In this document: positions 41,301 through 50,354 of the stretch, piece after piece | How the letters are laid out: each line of letters opens with the position of its first letter | Numbering within the stretch: the first letter of the stretch is position 1 | From: Streptomyces tauricus | GTDB lineage: Bacteria; Actinomycetota; Actinomycetes; Streptomycetales; Streptomycetaceae | Reading direction: 5' to 3' | DNA length: 64,000 bases | Assembly: GCF_014650955.1 (NCBI RefSeq) | Contig: NZ_BMVY01000020.1 | Location: forward strand, 1 to 64,000 | Program-made: the position numbers and the translations under genes | Notes under the pieces: model-generated | The model's database searches: none | Told to the model about the DNA's origin: nothing | The model's input: only the letters and a program-made list of their open reading frames with translations

Positions 41301-42167
41301 TCAGTCCTGGACGATCACGTTCGTGCCGGCTCCGCCGGAGATCGTGTCCGTGCCCGCCCCGCCGTACAGCTTGTCGTTGCCGGTGTTGCCCCAGATGCGG
41401 TCGTTGCCGGCCTCCCCGTACACGATGTCGTCGCCCCTGCCGCCGTACAGGTCGTCGGCGCCGGCGCCGCCGTAGACCTTGTCGTTGCCGTCGTCGCCCT
41501 GGATGATCTGCTCGCCCGCCAGGCCGCGCAGCACGTCGTTGCCCGCGCCGCCCTGCACGATCTCACCGCCGCCGGTGGCGGTGAGGGTGTCGGCGCCGTC
41601 ACCGCCCCAGGCGGATCCGTACTCGTCCACCGTGATGACGTCGTCACCCGCGCCGCCCGTGACGGCGCTGCCGTCGACGAGTTCGCCGGAGTCACTGGTC
41701 CACTTGTCGTTGCCGATGCCCAGCTCGACGGAGTTGAACGAGAAAGTCTGGTCGGTGCGATTCTCGACGGAACCGCTGTCGTTCCCGTCGCCGAGATCCG
41801 CCTCCAGAGCCGCGTACGGGGACTGGCTGTCGATATTCTCGACCGTGCAGGAGATCTTGGTCCTGTCCGCGCTGTCGGGATAGGCGCAGCCGTTTCCGGC
41901 GGCTATCGGAACGACGTCGTCGATTACATAAATGAATTGCGCGCGGTCGTCGCTGTACGACTGCGTGACGGCCACCTGGTTGGTCTGACCTGCGGCAGCC
42001 GTGTACGTGAGCTGCCAGCCGTACTCGTTGACCACGGCCGTGGCCGTCGACTCCGCGGCACCCGCCGGGCCGGCCAGCGCGAGCGGAACGGCCAGCCCGA
42101 TACCGACAATCGGCGCCAGAAAAGATAAGGCGCGCACCGCACGACGGCCACCGTGACGAGAAGACAT
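41301..42167 (-). CDS. Secreted RTX-repeat (calcium-binding) protein
   Basis: This 288-residue exported protein has a signal peptide to about residue 39 (LALAGPAGAAES), a beta-rich N-terminal part with two cysteines (GNGCAYPDS, ISCTVEN), then about ten nonapeptide repeats of the GGxGxDxLx type (GGAGNDVLR, GGAGADDLY, GGRGDDIVY, GNTGNDKLY). These bind Ca2+ and fold into a parallel beta roll outside the cell. The protein ends right after the repeats and has no enzymatic domain. Unlike Gram-negative RTX toxins it has a Sec signal. ATG at 42167 follows GGAGG. Role unknown; possibly adhesion or envelope. Confidence 0.88.
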   Translation of the reverse strand: MSSRHGGRRAVRALSFLAPIVGIGLAVPLALAGPAGAAESTATAVVNEYGWQLTYTAAAGQTNQVAVTQSYSDDRAQFIYVIDDVVPIAAGNGCAYPDSADRTKISCTVENIDSQSPYAALEADLGDGNDSGSVENRTDQTFSFNSVELGIGNDKWTSDSGELVDGSAVTGGAGDDVITVDEYGSAWGGDGADTLTATGGGEIVQGGAGNDVLRGLAGEQIIQGDDGNDKVYGGAGADDLYGGRGDDIVYGEAGNDRIWGNTGNDKLYGGAGTDTISGGAGTNVIVQD

Positions 42168-42318
42168 TGCATAACCTCCATGGAGCAGTTGTGATGCCTT
42201 TCGCTTCGTGTGACGGGCGAGGTACGCGGTTGGTTGTGCACCGAATCGCGAATAAATACGCGGCATGAAAGCGTAAACGCGCGATCAATTCCCCATTCCA
42301 CCGAAATTCACCCGCTCG

Positions 42319-42639
42319 TCACACTGCGGGATCCGCGAGGCTCCGGGACGAAGAGGCGGGAGGGGCAGTCGGGGCCGGCCGGCCGCCGAAGACCGCCCGG
42401 CGCACGCGGTCGACCGCGGCGATCTCCTCCACGTCCGTGATGGCGATCGGCTCGCCGAGCATGCCGAGCGACACGACATCCCGTAATCGGGGGAGGTGAC
42501 GGGCGGACCGCTCGGCCTCATGGGCCACGGCCTCGGTCCAACGGCCGCGCCCGTCCAGCACTTTCTCCAGCGGTGGCACGCGGTCGACCACCGCGAAATT
42601 GCACAGGACAGTGTTGTCCGGAAACCAGCAAAGTCTCAT
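42319..42639 (-). CDS. PIN-like protein, C-terminally truncated
   Basis: This 106-residue protein starts MRLCWFPDNTVLCNFA, continues LEKVLDGRGRWTEAVAHEAERSAR, and reaches VDRVRRAVFGG. That is the opening of a PIN-like ribonuclease domain (first Asp at about residue 8, Glu in the helix after). Such domains are normally 130-160 residues; here the last 20 residues (APTAPPASSSRSL...) look frameshifted, and the C-terminal catalytic aspartates are missing. Its ATG overlaps the stop of the upstream XRE-ImmA/IrrE gene (ATGA), so the two formed a coupled pair. Probably inactive. Confidence 0.5.
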   Translation of the reverse strand: MRLCWFPDNTVLCNFAVVDRVPPLEKVLDGRGRWTEAVAHEAERSARHLPRLRDVVSLGMLGEPIAITDVEEIAAVDRVRRAVFGGRPAPTAPPASSSRSLADPAV

Positions 42640-43830
42640 GGCTGGAAGATCAGGTCCCCTTCTTCCACTTCACCGACGGCGGATTCCGGACTGTCGGGCT
42701 CGGCCGGGTCGAGAAGGTCGTGCAGGTGGTCCACGTCCATGCCCAGGAGGGATGCGAGGGGCCGGAGCGTCGTCTCCCCCTCGGCGTAGCACTTGTAGAG
42801 GGCGGCCACGAGGCGTACGGGGAAGCGCTGGGCCGCGGCCCAGGCGAGCTGCCGCTGGAAGGCATCTGTCGCACCGGCGAGCAGATGGCAGATCTCGGTG
42901 GTCAGACCCCTGTAGTGGGCCGCGATCTCCGACTGCGCGTCGATCAGGCGGAGTTGGCTCAGCCGTGCGCTCAGCGCGCTGGGCGAGACCTTGAAGGCCA
43001 CGACCAGCTCGGAGAACGCTTCGACGGTGAGCCTGCCGTGCCTGTCCGCCACCTGGCGGAACCGGTCACGGATCTCGGGCGCGGGCATCAGCAGGTTGGA
43101 GGCGAAGACGTTGGCCCGCACCTCGGTCAGATCCTTCTGCCGTCCCGGGGCGACATGCGACTCGACGACGAGCTCCTGGGCGTCGCGGGCCAGGATGTGG
43201 CCGAGTTCGTGCGCGGGTGAACCTCTGCCGGGTCCAGGTCTCCGTGGGCCCGATGAGAATGAGCCGGAACGTGTCCGTCTGCCAGGTGAGCCCGTCCACG
43301 GCGTCGGGGAGACACGTGACCGCGACGTCCACGCCGAACGCCTGCGTACAGGCCGTGATCAGCACGTCCGTCTCCAGACCGGCCACGGTCCGGTGGCCGT
43401 CCGCCGCGGTGAGCACACCTACGGCGTCCTGAGCCAGCTGCCTCCCCTGGTCCACGAAGCGCTTGATGTCCGGACGCACCGCGGGCATCGACGGCAGCTC
43501 GGGGGGCCGCCCCAGCAGCTCCAACACCTCGTACGCCGCCGTGAAACGGTCCGCGGCATCGCTGACGCGGCCCCTCCGGGGAGTCGCTCCGGCAGTGGTC
43601 CGGGCCGCGAATGCCGGACGCAGCGGCTCGCGCCCGGTGAGCAGCCAGTCCACGGTCCTGCCGCCCGCCTCAGCGATCAGCGCCAGGTCGAGCGACGTGA
43701 AGCGGCGCACCCCCGCCAGGGACTTGGACAGTTTGTCGGGCGTGAGCCCCACCTTCTCGGCGAACGCGGCCTGAGTCATCGAGGCCGCTTCCATCACTCT
43801 GCGCACACGGTCGATTACAGAATCGGACAT
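42636..43830 (-). pseudogene. XRE regulator - ImmA/IrrE metallopeptidase, frameshifted
   Basis: The first 205 codons (from the ATG at 43830) encode an XRE helix-turn-helix (MTQAAFAEKVGLTPDKLSKSL) followed by the start of an ImmA/IrrE-type domain up to TWTRQRFT. At 43215 the frame breaks: only one base remains of the next Leu codon. In the shifted frame the protein goes on as AHELGHILARDAQELVVE (zinc motif HELGH), then TEVRANVFASNLLMPAP, to the stop at 42636. Two missing bases restore a protein of about 398 residues. The family combines DNA binding with a protease that cleaves the repressor or a partner. With the coupled PIN-like gene this looked like a toxin-antitoxin-type pair. A sequencing error or programmed frameshift cannot be excluded. 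Confidence 0.8.
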
Positions 43831-43956
43831 GCACCCACCGTGACCGTGCCTTGCGAATATCGCAACGCACTGGCCAGAACATCGGACACACCTCCACCCC
43901 ATGGCTTTCACCGCCCTCTTCATCACGATCCGGTCTCAGGGGGTTGTCTACGTCGA

Positions 43957-44005
43957 TGTAATCGATTCCAATCGCTTTCAGCGTTACGCATGTAATCGAT
44001 TCCAA
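43957..44005 (+). promoter_or_regulatory. Two LacI operators before the ribose operon
   Basis: TGTAATCGATTCCA occurs at 43957-43970 and again at 43991-44004, 34 bases apart, each also followed by A. It fits the LacI-family consensus TGNAANCGNTTNCA exactly. The second copy lies 28 bases before the lacI-type ATG. Two sites three turns apart suggest cooperative self-repression of the whole operon. Confidence 0.85.
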
Positions 44006-44032
44006 GATGATCCACAAGGAGGTGGAGCGTCG

Positions 44033-45073
44033 ATGGCGAGCATCAAGGACGTCGCCGCCGAGGCGGGGGTCTCCGTCGCCACGGTGTCGCGGGTCCTGAA
44101 CGACCACCCGTCGGTGAGCGCGGACGCCCGCGCCCGCGTACTGGCCGCCGTCGAGGCGCTGGGCTACCGCCCGAACGCCGTCGCCCGCTCCCTGCGCACC
44201 GACCAGACCCGCACCCTCGGCCTGGTCATCAGCGACGTGCTCAACCCGTACTTCACCGAGCTGGCCCGCTCCGTCGAGGAGGAGGCCCGCGCCCTCGGGT
44301 ACAGCGTGATCATCGGCAACGCCGACGAGCGGCCCGAGCTGCAGGACCACCACGTCCGTACGCTGCTCGACCGGCGGATCGACGGCCTTCTCGTGTCCCC
44401 CACGGACGGCGGTTCCCCGCTGATGCTGGACGCCGCGCGTTCGGGGACGCCGATGGTCTTCGTCGACCGCTGGATACCGGGCGTGGACGTGCCCGTCGTC
44501 CGGGCGGACGGCCGGGCCGCCGTGCGCGATCTCGTCGCCCACCTGCACGGTCTCGGCCACCGCAGGCTCGCCATCATCGCGGGCCCGGCGGCCACCACCA
44601 CCGGCAGCGAGCGCGTCGACGCCTTCCGGGACGCCCTGCGCGAGTACGGGCTGCCGCTCCCCGACGCGTACATCGGACAGGGCGACTTCCAGGCGGCCAG
44701 CGGTCGGCGGGCCACCGAGGAGTTCCTCGACCTGGCCGAGCCGCCCGAGGTCGTCTTCGCGGCCGACAACCTGATGGCGCTGGGCGCCCTGGACGCCGTA
44801 CGGGCGCGGGGGCTGCGTGTGCCCGACGACATCGCGCTCGCCGCCTTCGACGACATCCCGTGGTTCGTGCACACCGATCCGCCGATCACGGCGATCGCGC
44901 AGCCGACCCCCGAGCTGGGCCGGGCCGCCGTACGCGCCGTGGTCGACCGGATCGAGGGGCGGCCCCCGCAGTCGGTGACCCTCCCCGCCACCCTCGTCGT
45001 CCGCCGCTCCTGCGGCGAACCGCCCGCCATGGACAGCACGCCCATGAACGTCACTCAAAGGAGCAACCCGTGA
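44033..45073 (+). CDS. LacI-family regulator of the ribose operon
   Basis: This 346-residue repressor has an N-terminal helix-turn-helix (ASIKDVAAEAGVSVATVSRVLND, residues 2-24), a hinge helix, and a periplasmic-binding-protein-like effector domain (LGLVISDVLNPYFTEL...). ATG at 44033 follows AAGGAGGTGG. Its stop overlaps the GTG of the ATPase gene. Two perfect operators stand before it, so it should repress itself and the operon until ribose or a related sugar binds. Confidence 0.92.
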   Translation: MASIKDVAAEAGVSVATVSRVLNDHPSVSADARARVLAAVEALGYRPNAVARSLRTDQTRTLGLVISDVLNPYFTELARSVEEEARALGYSVIIGNADERPELQDHHVRTLLDRRIDGLLVSPTDGGSPLMLDAARSGTPMVFVDRWIPGVDVPVVRADGRAAVRDLVAHLHGLGHRRLAIIAGPAATTTGSERVDAFRDALREYGLPLPDAYIGQGDFQAASGRRATEEFLDLAEPPEVVFAADNLMALGALDAVRARGLRVPDDIALAAFDDIPWFVHTDPPITAIAQPTPELGRAAVRAVVDRIEGRPPQSVTLPATLVVRRSCGEPPAMDSTPMNVTQRSNP

Positions 45074-46650
45074 GCAGCAGCCCGGACGAGTTGCTGCGTA
45101 TCGAAGGGATACGCAAGACCTTCCCCGGTGTGGTCGCGCTCGACAGCGTCGACTTCGATCTGCGCCGTGGCGAGGTGCACGTACTGCTCGGTGAGAACGG
45201 TGCCGGCAAGAGCACCCTCATCAAGATGCTGTCCGGCGCCTACCGGCCGGACTCCGGGAAGATCGTGGTCGACGGCGAGACGGTCCGTATCCACGGCGCG
45301 CAGGACGCCGCGCGCCTCGGGATCGCGACCATCTACCAGGAGTTCAACCTGGTCCCCGACCTCACCGTCGCCGAGAACATCTTCCTGGGCCGCCAGCCGC
45401 GCCGCCTCGGGATGATCGACCGGAAGAAGATGGAGGCCGACGCCGCCGTGCTCCTGGAGCGGGTGGGCGTCAATGTCTCGCCCCGCGCCCGGGTGCGTGA
45501 ACTGGGCATCGCCCGCCTCCAGATGGTCGAGATCGCCAAGGCGCTGAGCCTGGACGCCCGCGTCCTGATCATGGACGAGCCGACCGCGGTGCTCACCTCC
45601 GGAGAGGTCGAGAAGCTCTTCGCCATCGTGCGCAAGCTGCGCGAGGACGGTGTGGGCATCGTCTTCATCACGCACCACCTGGAGGAGATCGCCGCCCTCG
45701 GCGACCGGGTCACGGTCATCCGGGACGGCCGGAGTGTGGGCCAGGTGCCCGCGTCCACGCCCGAGGACGATCTCGTACGCATGATGGTGGGCCGTTCCAT
45801 CGAGTTGCAGTATCCGCGTGAACGGGCCGACACCGGGGCCGCGTTGCTCACCGTCGACGGGCTCACCCGGGACGGTGTCTTCCACGACATCAGCTTCGAG
45901 GTGCGGGCCGGTGAGGTCGTCGGGATCGCGGGCCTGGTCGGAGCCGGCCGTACCGAGGTCGTACGAGCCGTCTTCGGCGCCGACCCGTACGACAAGGGGT
46001 CCGTCGCGGTCGCCGGTACCCCGCTCCCCCGCCACGACGTCAACGCGGCGATGACCGCCGGGATCGGGCTCGTCCCCGAGGACCGCAAGGGTCAGGGTCT
46101 GCTCCTGGACGCCTCCGTGCAGGAGAACCTGGGGCTCGTCACCCTGCGGGCGGCCACTCGCGGCGGACTCGTCGACCTCAAGGGGCAGCACACGGCCGCG
46201 GCGAGGATCGCCGAGCAGCTCGGCGTACGGATGGCCGGGCTCGGCCAGCATGTGCGCACGCTGTCCGGCGGCAACCAGCAGAAGGTCGTCATCGGCAAGT
46301 GGCTGCTCGCCGACACCAAGGTGCTGATCCTCGACGAGCCGACCCGCGGCATCGACGTGGGCGCCAAGGTCGAGATCTACCAGCTGGTCAACGACCTCAC
46401 GGCCGCCGGCCACGCCGTCCTGATGATCTCCAGCGATCTGCCCGAGGTGCTCGGCATGAGCGACCGGGTGCTGGTGATGGCCCAGGGCCGGATCGCCGGC
46501 GAACTCTCCGCCGACGAGGCGACCCAGGACTCCGTGATGGCCCTGGCCGTCAGCACACCGACCGCATCAACCGCATCACCGAGCACCGCATCGACCACCA
46601 CGAACCCTGTTGACACTGATTCCGCTGTGGAGGAACCCCGTGGCCACTGA
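45070..46650 (+). CDS. rbsA: Ribose-type ABC transporter ATPase (two NBDs)
   Basis: This 526-residue protein has duplicated nucleotide-binding domains of the CUT2 class. The first has GENGAGKST and VLIMDEPTA. The second has the degenerate Walker A GLVGAGRTE, normal for RbsA, with signature LSGGNQQKV and VLILDEPTRGIDVGAK. It powers uptake of ribose or a similar sugar. GTG at 45070 overlaps the regulator's stop, behind AAAGGAG. A Thr/Ser/Ala-rich tail of about 30 residues follows the second domain and overlaps the start of the next gene. Confidence 0.93.
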   Translation: MSSSPDELLRIEGIRKTFPGVVALDSVDFDLRRGEVHVLLGENGAGKSTLIKMLSGAYRPDSGKIVVDGETVRIHGAQDAARLGIATIYQEFNLVPDLTVAENIFLGRQPRRLGMIDRKKMEADAAVLLERVGVNVSPRARVRELGIARLQMVEIAKALSLDARVLIMDEPTAVLTSGEVEKLFAIVRKLREDGVGIVFITHHLEEIAALGDRVTVIRDGRSVGQVPASTPEDDLVRMMVGRSIELQYPRERADTGAALLTVDGLTRDGVFHDISFEVRAGEVVGIAGLVGAGRTEVVRAVFGADPYDKGSVAVAGTPLPRHDVNAAMTAGIGLVPEDRKGQGLLLDASVQENLGLVTLRAATRGGLVDLKGQHTAAARIAEQLGVRMAGLGQHVRTLSGGNQQKVVIGKWLLADTKVLILDEPTRGIDVGAKVEIYQLVNDLTAAGHAVLMISSDLPEVLGMSDRVLVMAQGRIAGELSADEATQDSVMALAVSTPTASTASPSTASTTTNPVDTDSAVEEPRGH

Positions 46651-48613
46651 CACGCTCAAGAGCACAACGGGCGCCAGTGGCGCTCCAGGCGGTGGCGCCT
46701 CGGGCGGCCTGCGCCGGCTCCTGCTCGACAACGGGGCGCTCACCGCGCTCATCATCCTCGTCATCGCGATGTCGGCCCTGTCCGGCGACTTCCTGACGAC
46801 GGACAACCTGCTCAACATCGGCGTCCAGGCGGCCGTGACCGCCATCCTCGCCTTCGGTGTGACCTTCGTGATCGTCTCGGCGGGCATCGACCTGTCGGTC
46901 GGTTCGGTCGCGGCCCTGTCGGCCACCGTCCTTGCCTGGACGGCGACTTCGGAGGGCGTACCCGTCTGGATCGCGGTGATCCTCGCGATCGCCACCGGCA
47001 TAGCGTGCGGCCTGGTCAACGGCGTCCTGATCTCGTACGGGAAGCTGCCGCCGTTCATCGCGACGCTGGCCATGCTGTCGGTGGGCCGCGGTCTGTCCCT
47101 GGTGATCTCGCAGGGCTCCCCCATCGCCTTCCCCGACTCGGTCTCCCACCTGGGTGACACGCTCGGCGGCTGGCTGCCGGTCCCGGTCCTCGTGATGATC
47201 GTCCTGGGCCTGGTCACGGCCGTCATCCTCGGGCGTACGTACATCGGGCGCTCCATGTACGCGATCGGCGGCAACGAGGAGGCGGCGCGCCTCTCCGGGC
47301 TGCGGGTGAAGCGGCAGAAGCTCGCCATCTACGCGCTGTCGGGGCTCTTCGCCGCAGCCGCGGGCATCGTGCTCGCCTCACGCCTCTCCTCCGCGCAGCC
47401 GCAGGCCGCGCAGGGTTACGAGCTGGACGCGATCGCCGCGGTCGTCATCGGCGGCGCCTCCCTCGCGGGCGGTACGGGCAAGGCGTCCGGGACGCTGATC
47501 GGCGCGCTGATCCTCGCGGTGCTGCGCAACGGCCTCAACCTCCTGTCCGTGTCGGCGTTCTGGCAGCAGGTCGTCATCGGTGTGGTCATCGCGCTGGCGG
47601 TGCTGCTCGACACCGTGCGCCGCAAGGCGGGCGCGACTCCGGTCACGTCCGGTGCCGGGGGCGCGGCGGGCAAGAAGGGCCCGCAGATGGTCAAGTACGG
47701 GCTCGCGGTCGTCCTCGTGGCGGCCGTCGTGGGCGGCCTGAGCATCTTCAACAACGGCTCGTCGTCCTCCGAGAAGCCGAAGGTCGGCCTGTCCCTCTCC
47801 ACCCTGAACAACCCCTTCTTCGTACAGATCAAGGAAGGCGCTCAGGCGGAGGCGAAGAAGCTCGGGGCGGACCTGACCGTCACGGACGCGCAGAACGACG
47901 CCTCGCAGCAGGCGAACCAGTTGCAGAACTTCACCAGCGAGGGCGTCGACTCGATCATCGTCAACCCGGTGGACTCGGACGCGGCGGGCCCCTCGGTGCG
48001 CTCCGCCAACAAGTCCGACATCCCCGTCGTCGGGGTCGACCGCGGCGTCAACAAGGCGAAGACGGCCGCGCTCGTGGCCTCCGACAACGTCGAGGGCGGG
48101 CAGCTCGGCGCCAAGGCGCTGGCCGAGAAGCTGGGCGGCAAGGGCAAGATCGTCATCCTCCAGGGTCTGGCCGGTACGTCCGCGAGCCGTGAGCGCGGCG
48201 CGGGCTTCGAGGAGGGGCTGAAGGCGTACCCGGGTATCAAGGTGGTCGCCAGGCAGCCCGCCGACTTCGACCGCACGAAAGGGCTGGACGTCATGACGAA
48301 CCTGCTCCAGGCCCACCCGGACGTGCAGGGCGTCTTCGCCGAGAACGACGAGATGGCGCTCGGCGCGATCAAGGCGCTCGGCTCCAAGGCCGGGAAGTCG
48401 GTCCAGGTCATCGGCTTCGACGGCACGCCGGACGGACTGAAGGCGGTGGCGGACGGCACGATGTACGCGTCCGTGGCCCAGCAGCCGAAGGAACTCGGGC
48501 GGATCGCCGTGGAGAACGCGCTGCGGGCGGCCGACGGCAAGAAGACCGAGCAGACGGTGAAGGTCCCGGTGAAGGTGGTCACGTCGAAGAACGTGGCCGA
48601 CTTCACCGGCTGA
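46640..48613 (+). CDS. Fused sugar ABC permease - ribose-binding protein (RbsC-RbsB)
   Basis: This 657-residue protein is a natural fusion. Residues 1-330 are the CUT2 permease (helices from LLLDNGALTALIILV on, with AGIDLSVGSVAAL and GGASLAGGTGKASGTLIGA). After a Gly/Ala linker a further helix (351-372) leads to the extracytoplasmic side. There residues 378-657 form a ribose-binding-protein fold (VGLSLSTLNNPFF, VNPVDSD, GVDRGV, IGFDGTPDGL). The binding protein is thus tethered to the permease instead of being a lipoprotein. GTG at 46640 follows TGGAGGAAC and overlaps the ATPase gene by 11 bases. S. coelicolor SCO2747 is, from memory, described as a similar bifunctional protein. Confidence 0.93.
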   Translation: MATDTLKSTTGASGAPGGGASGGLRRLLLDNGALTALIILVIAMSALSGDFLTTDNLLNIGVQAAVTAILAFGVTFVIVSAGIDLSVGSVAALSATVLAWTATSEGVPVWIAVILAIATGIACGLVNGVLISYGKLPPFIATLAMLSVGRGLSLVISQGSPIAFPDSVSHLGDTLGGWLPVPVLVMIVLGLVTAVILGRTYIGRSMYAIGGNEEAARLSGLRVKRQKLAIYALSGLFAAAAGIVLASRLSSAQPQAAQGYELDAIAAVVIGGASLAGGTGKASGTLIGALILAVLRNGLNLLSVSAFWQQVVIGVVIALAVLLDTVRRKAGATPVTSGAGGAAGKKGPQMVKYGLAVVLVAAVVGGLSIFNNGSSSSEKPKVGLSLSTLNNPFFVQIKEGAQAEAKKLGADLTVTDAQNDASQQANQLQNFTSEGVDSIIVNPVDSDAAGPSVRSANKSDIPVVGVDRGVNKAKTAALVASDNVEGGQLGAKALAEKLGGKGKIVILQGLAGTSASRERGAGFEEGLKAYPGIKVVARQPADFDRTKGLDVMTNLLQAHPDVQGVFAENDEMALGAIKALGSKAGKSVQVIGFDGTPDGLKAVADGTMYASVAQQPKELGRIAVENALRAADGKKTEQTVKVPVKVVTSKNVADFTG

Positions 48614-48658
48614 CCCCCGCCCCGTCGTATTCACGTCCGTTCCGTAGGGAGACAGTCC

Positions 48659-49564
48659 ATGTTCGAGTACGACCTGCTGGTCGTCGGGTCGGCCAACGCC
48701 GATCTGGTCGTCGGTGTCGAGCGGCGGCCGGGCGCCGGGGAGACCGTGCTCGGTTCCGACCTGGCCCTGCACCCGGGCGGCAAGGGCGCCAACCAGGCGG
48801 TCGCCGCCGCCCGGCTCGGGGCGCGTACGGCGCTCCTCGCCCGGGTCGGCGACGACGCGCACGGCCGGCTGCTGCTCGACTCGCAGCGGGCGGCCGGGGT
48901 CGACACGACCGGGGTCCTGGTGGGCGGCGCGCCCACGGGGGTCGCGCTGATCACGGTGGACCCGTCGGGCGACAACAGCATCGTGGTGTCACCGGGCGCG
49001 AACGGCCGCCTGACCCCGGACGACATCCGCGAGCCCTCGGCTGTCGCCCTGCTCACGTCCTCGCGGGCGGTCTCCACCCAGCTGGAGATCCCGCTGGAGA
49101 CGGTCGAGGAGGTGGTACGGGGCCTGCGCCCCGGCACCCGCTTCGTCCTGAACCCTTCCCCGCCGCAGCCGTTGCCCGCCGACGTGCTGGCCGCCTGCGA
49201 CCCGCTGATCGTGAACGAGCACGAGGCGCGGGTGGTGCTGGGCACGGACGCGGGCGCGACGCCCGAGGAGTGGGCGGGGGCGCTGCTCGCGCTGGGCCCG
49301 CGCTCGGTGGTCGTCACCCTGGGCGAGGAGGGCGCGCTGGTGGCCGACGCGTCGGGGTCGACCCGCGTCCCGGCCGTGAAGGTGACCGCGGTGGACACGA
49401 CCGGCGCGGGCGACTCGTTCACGGCGGCGCTGGCGTGGCGCCTCGGCGCCGGGGAGTCCCTCGCGGACTCGGCGGCGTACGCGGCCCGCGTGGGCGCCGT
49501 CGCCGTCACCCGTCAGGGCGCGCAGGCGTCCTTCCCCACCGCAGAAGAGGTCGCCGCCGTATGA
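48659..49564 (+). CDS. rbsK: Ribokinase
   Basis: This 301-residue PfkB-family kinase phosphorylates ribose at O5. It shows the early GGKGANQAVAAARLGA, the anion hole and catalytic base in DTTGAGDSFTAAL, and NPSPPQPLP, NEHEAR in between. ATG at 48659 follows AGGGAGAC. It is fourth in the operon; its stop overlaps the rbsD start (ATGA). Confidence 0.93.
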   Translation: MFEYDLLVVGSANADLVVGVERRPGAGETVLGSDLALHPGGKGANQAVAAARLGARTALLARVGDDAHGRLLLDSQRAAGVDTTGVLVGGAPTGVALITVDPSGDNSIVVSPGANGRLTPDDIREPSAVALLTSSRAVSTQLEIPLETVEEVVRGLRPGTRFVLNPSPPQPLPADVLAACDPLIVNEHEARVVLGTDAGATPEEWAGALLALGPRSVVVTLGEEGALVADASGSTRVPAVKVTAVDTTGAGDSFTAALAWRLGAGESLADSAAYAARVGAVAVTRQGAQASFPTAEEVAAV

Positions 49565-49953
49565 AGAAGACCGGAATCCTGAACCGCCACCTCGCGGGCG
49601 CGACGGCCGAACTGGGCCACGGCGACGGCGTACTGATCTGCGACGCGGGCATGCCGATACCGGCCGGTCCCCGCGTGGTGGACCTGGCGTTCCGCGCCGG
49701 AGTGCCGTCCTTCGAGCAGGTCCTGGAGGGCCTGCTGGAGGAACTGGTGGTGGAGGGGGCGACGGCGGCGGCGGAGATACGGGAGGCGAACCCGGCGGCT
49801 TCAGCGCTGCTGACGACCCACTTCCCGGCCACGCTGACCCACGTCTCCCACGAGGAGCTGAAGACCCTGTCGGCCGGCGCCCACCTGATCGTGCGCACGG
49901 GCGAGGCGCGGCCGTACGCGAATGTGCTGCTGCGGTGCGGGGTGTTCTTCTAG
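49561..49953 (+). CDS. rbsD: D-ribose pyranase
   Basis: This 130-residue protein interconverts pyranose and furanose forms of ribose so that RbsK can use it. MKKTGILNRHLAGATAELGHGD carries the catalytic His in the usual place; the ending RTGEARPYANVLLRCGVFF is typical. It overlaps the kinase stop and is last in the ribose operon. Confidence 0.93.
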   Translation: MKKTGILNRHLAGATAELGHGDGVLICDAGMPIPAGPRVVDLAFRAGVPSFEQVLEGLLEELVVEGATAAAEIREANPAASALLTTHFPATLTHVSHEELKTLSAGAHLIVRTGEARPYANVLLRCGVFF

Positions 49954-50051
49954 GACTGGGCTACGGGACCGGCGGGTACCCGCGGAGGTGTTGTGGTCGG
50001 CGGTCCGGTCGGAGTCGGCCTGGTCGCCTGCGGACACCCGAGGGAGAAAAC

Positions 50052-50201
50052 GTGGAACTCCTCCGTCTCGCCGCTCAGGAGAAAGCCGATTTCTGGCCCA
50101 CCGGCGCCGTGATGATCGTCGTCCTGACCGTGCTCGCGGTGGGGATCGGCATCTGGCGGATGCGCAACGAGAAGAAGGGCATCGGCGGGCCGGGGAAGTA
50201 G
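50052..50201 (+). CDS. Small single-pass membrane protein
   Basis: GTG behind GAGGGAGAAAAC opens a 49-residue protein: a short polar start, one strong helix (TGAVMIVVLTVLAVGIGIW), and a basic tail RMRNEKKGIGGPGK. It is followed 20 bases later by a strong hairpin, as expected for a real gene. Role unknown. Confidence 0.6.
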   Translation: MELLRLAAQEKADFWPTGAVMIVVLTVLAVGIGIWRMRNEKKGIGGPGK

Positions 50202-50221
50202 GGGAAGCAGCGGAGATATTT

Positions 50222-50253
50222 CGAGGGGCCCGGTCCGTCGACCGGGCCCCTCG
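50222..50253 (+). terminator. Hairpin terminator
   Basis: A perfect 14-bp stem, CGAGGGGCCCGGTC (50222-50235) with its inverse at 50240-50253 and a 4-base loop, after the small membrane protein and the ribose operon. Confidence 0.88.
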
Positions 50254-50354
50254 GTTCCCCTCCCCCAGATCAGAACCCCCGCGATCCCCCCGGATCCCCC
50301 TCCAAAGGTTCTGATGCCAGGTACGACCCGCCAAGTGGGGGGAGGGTTGCACGG

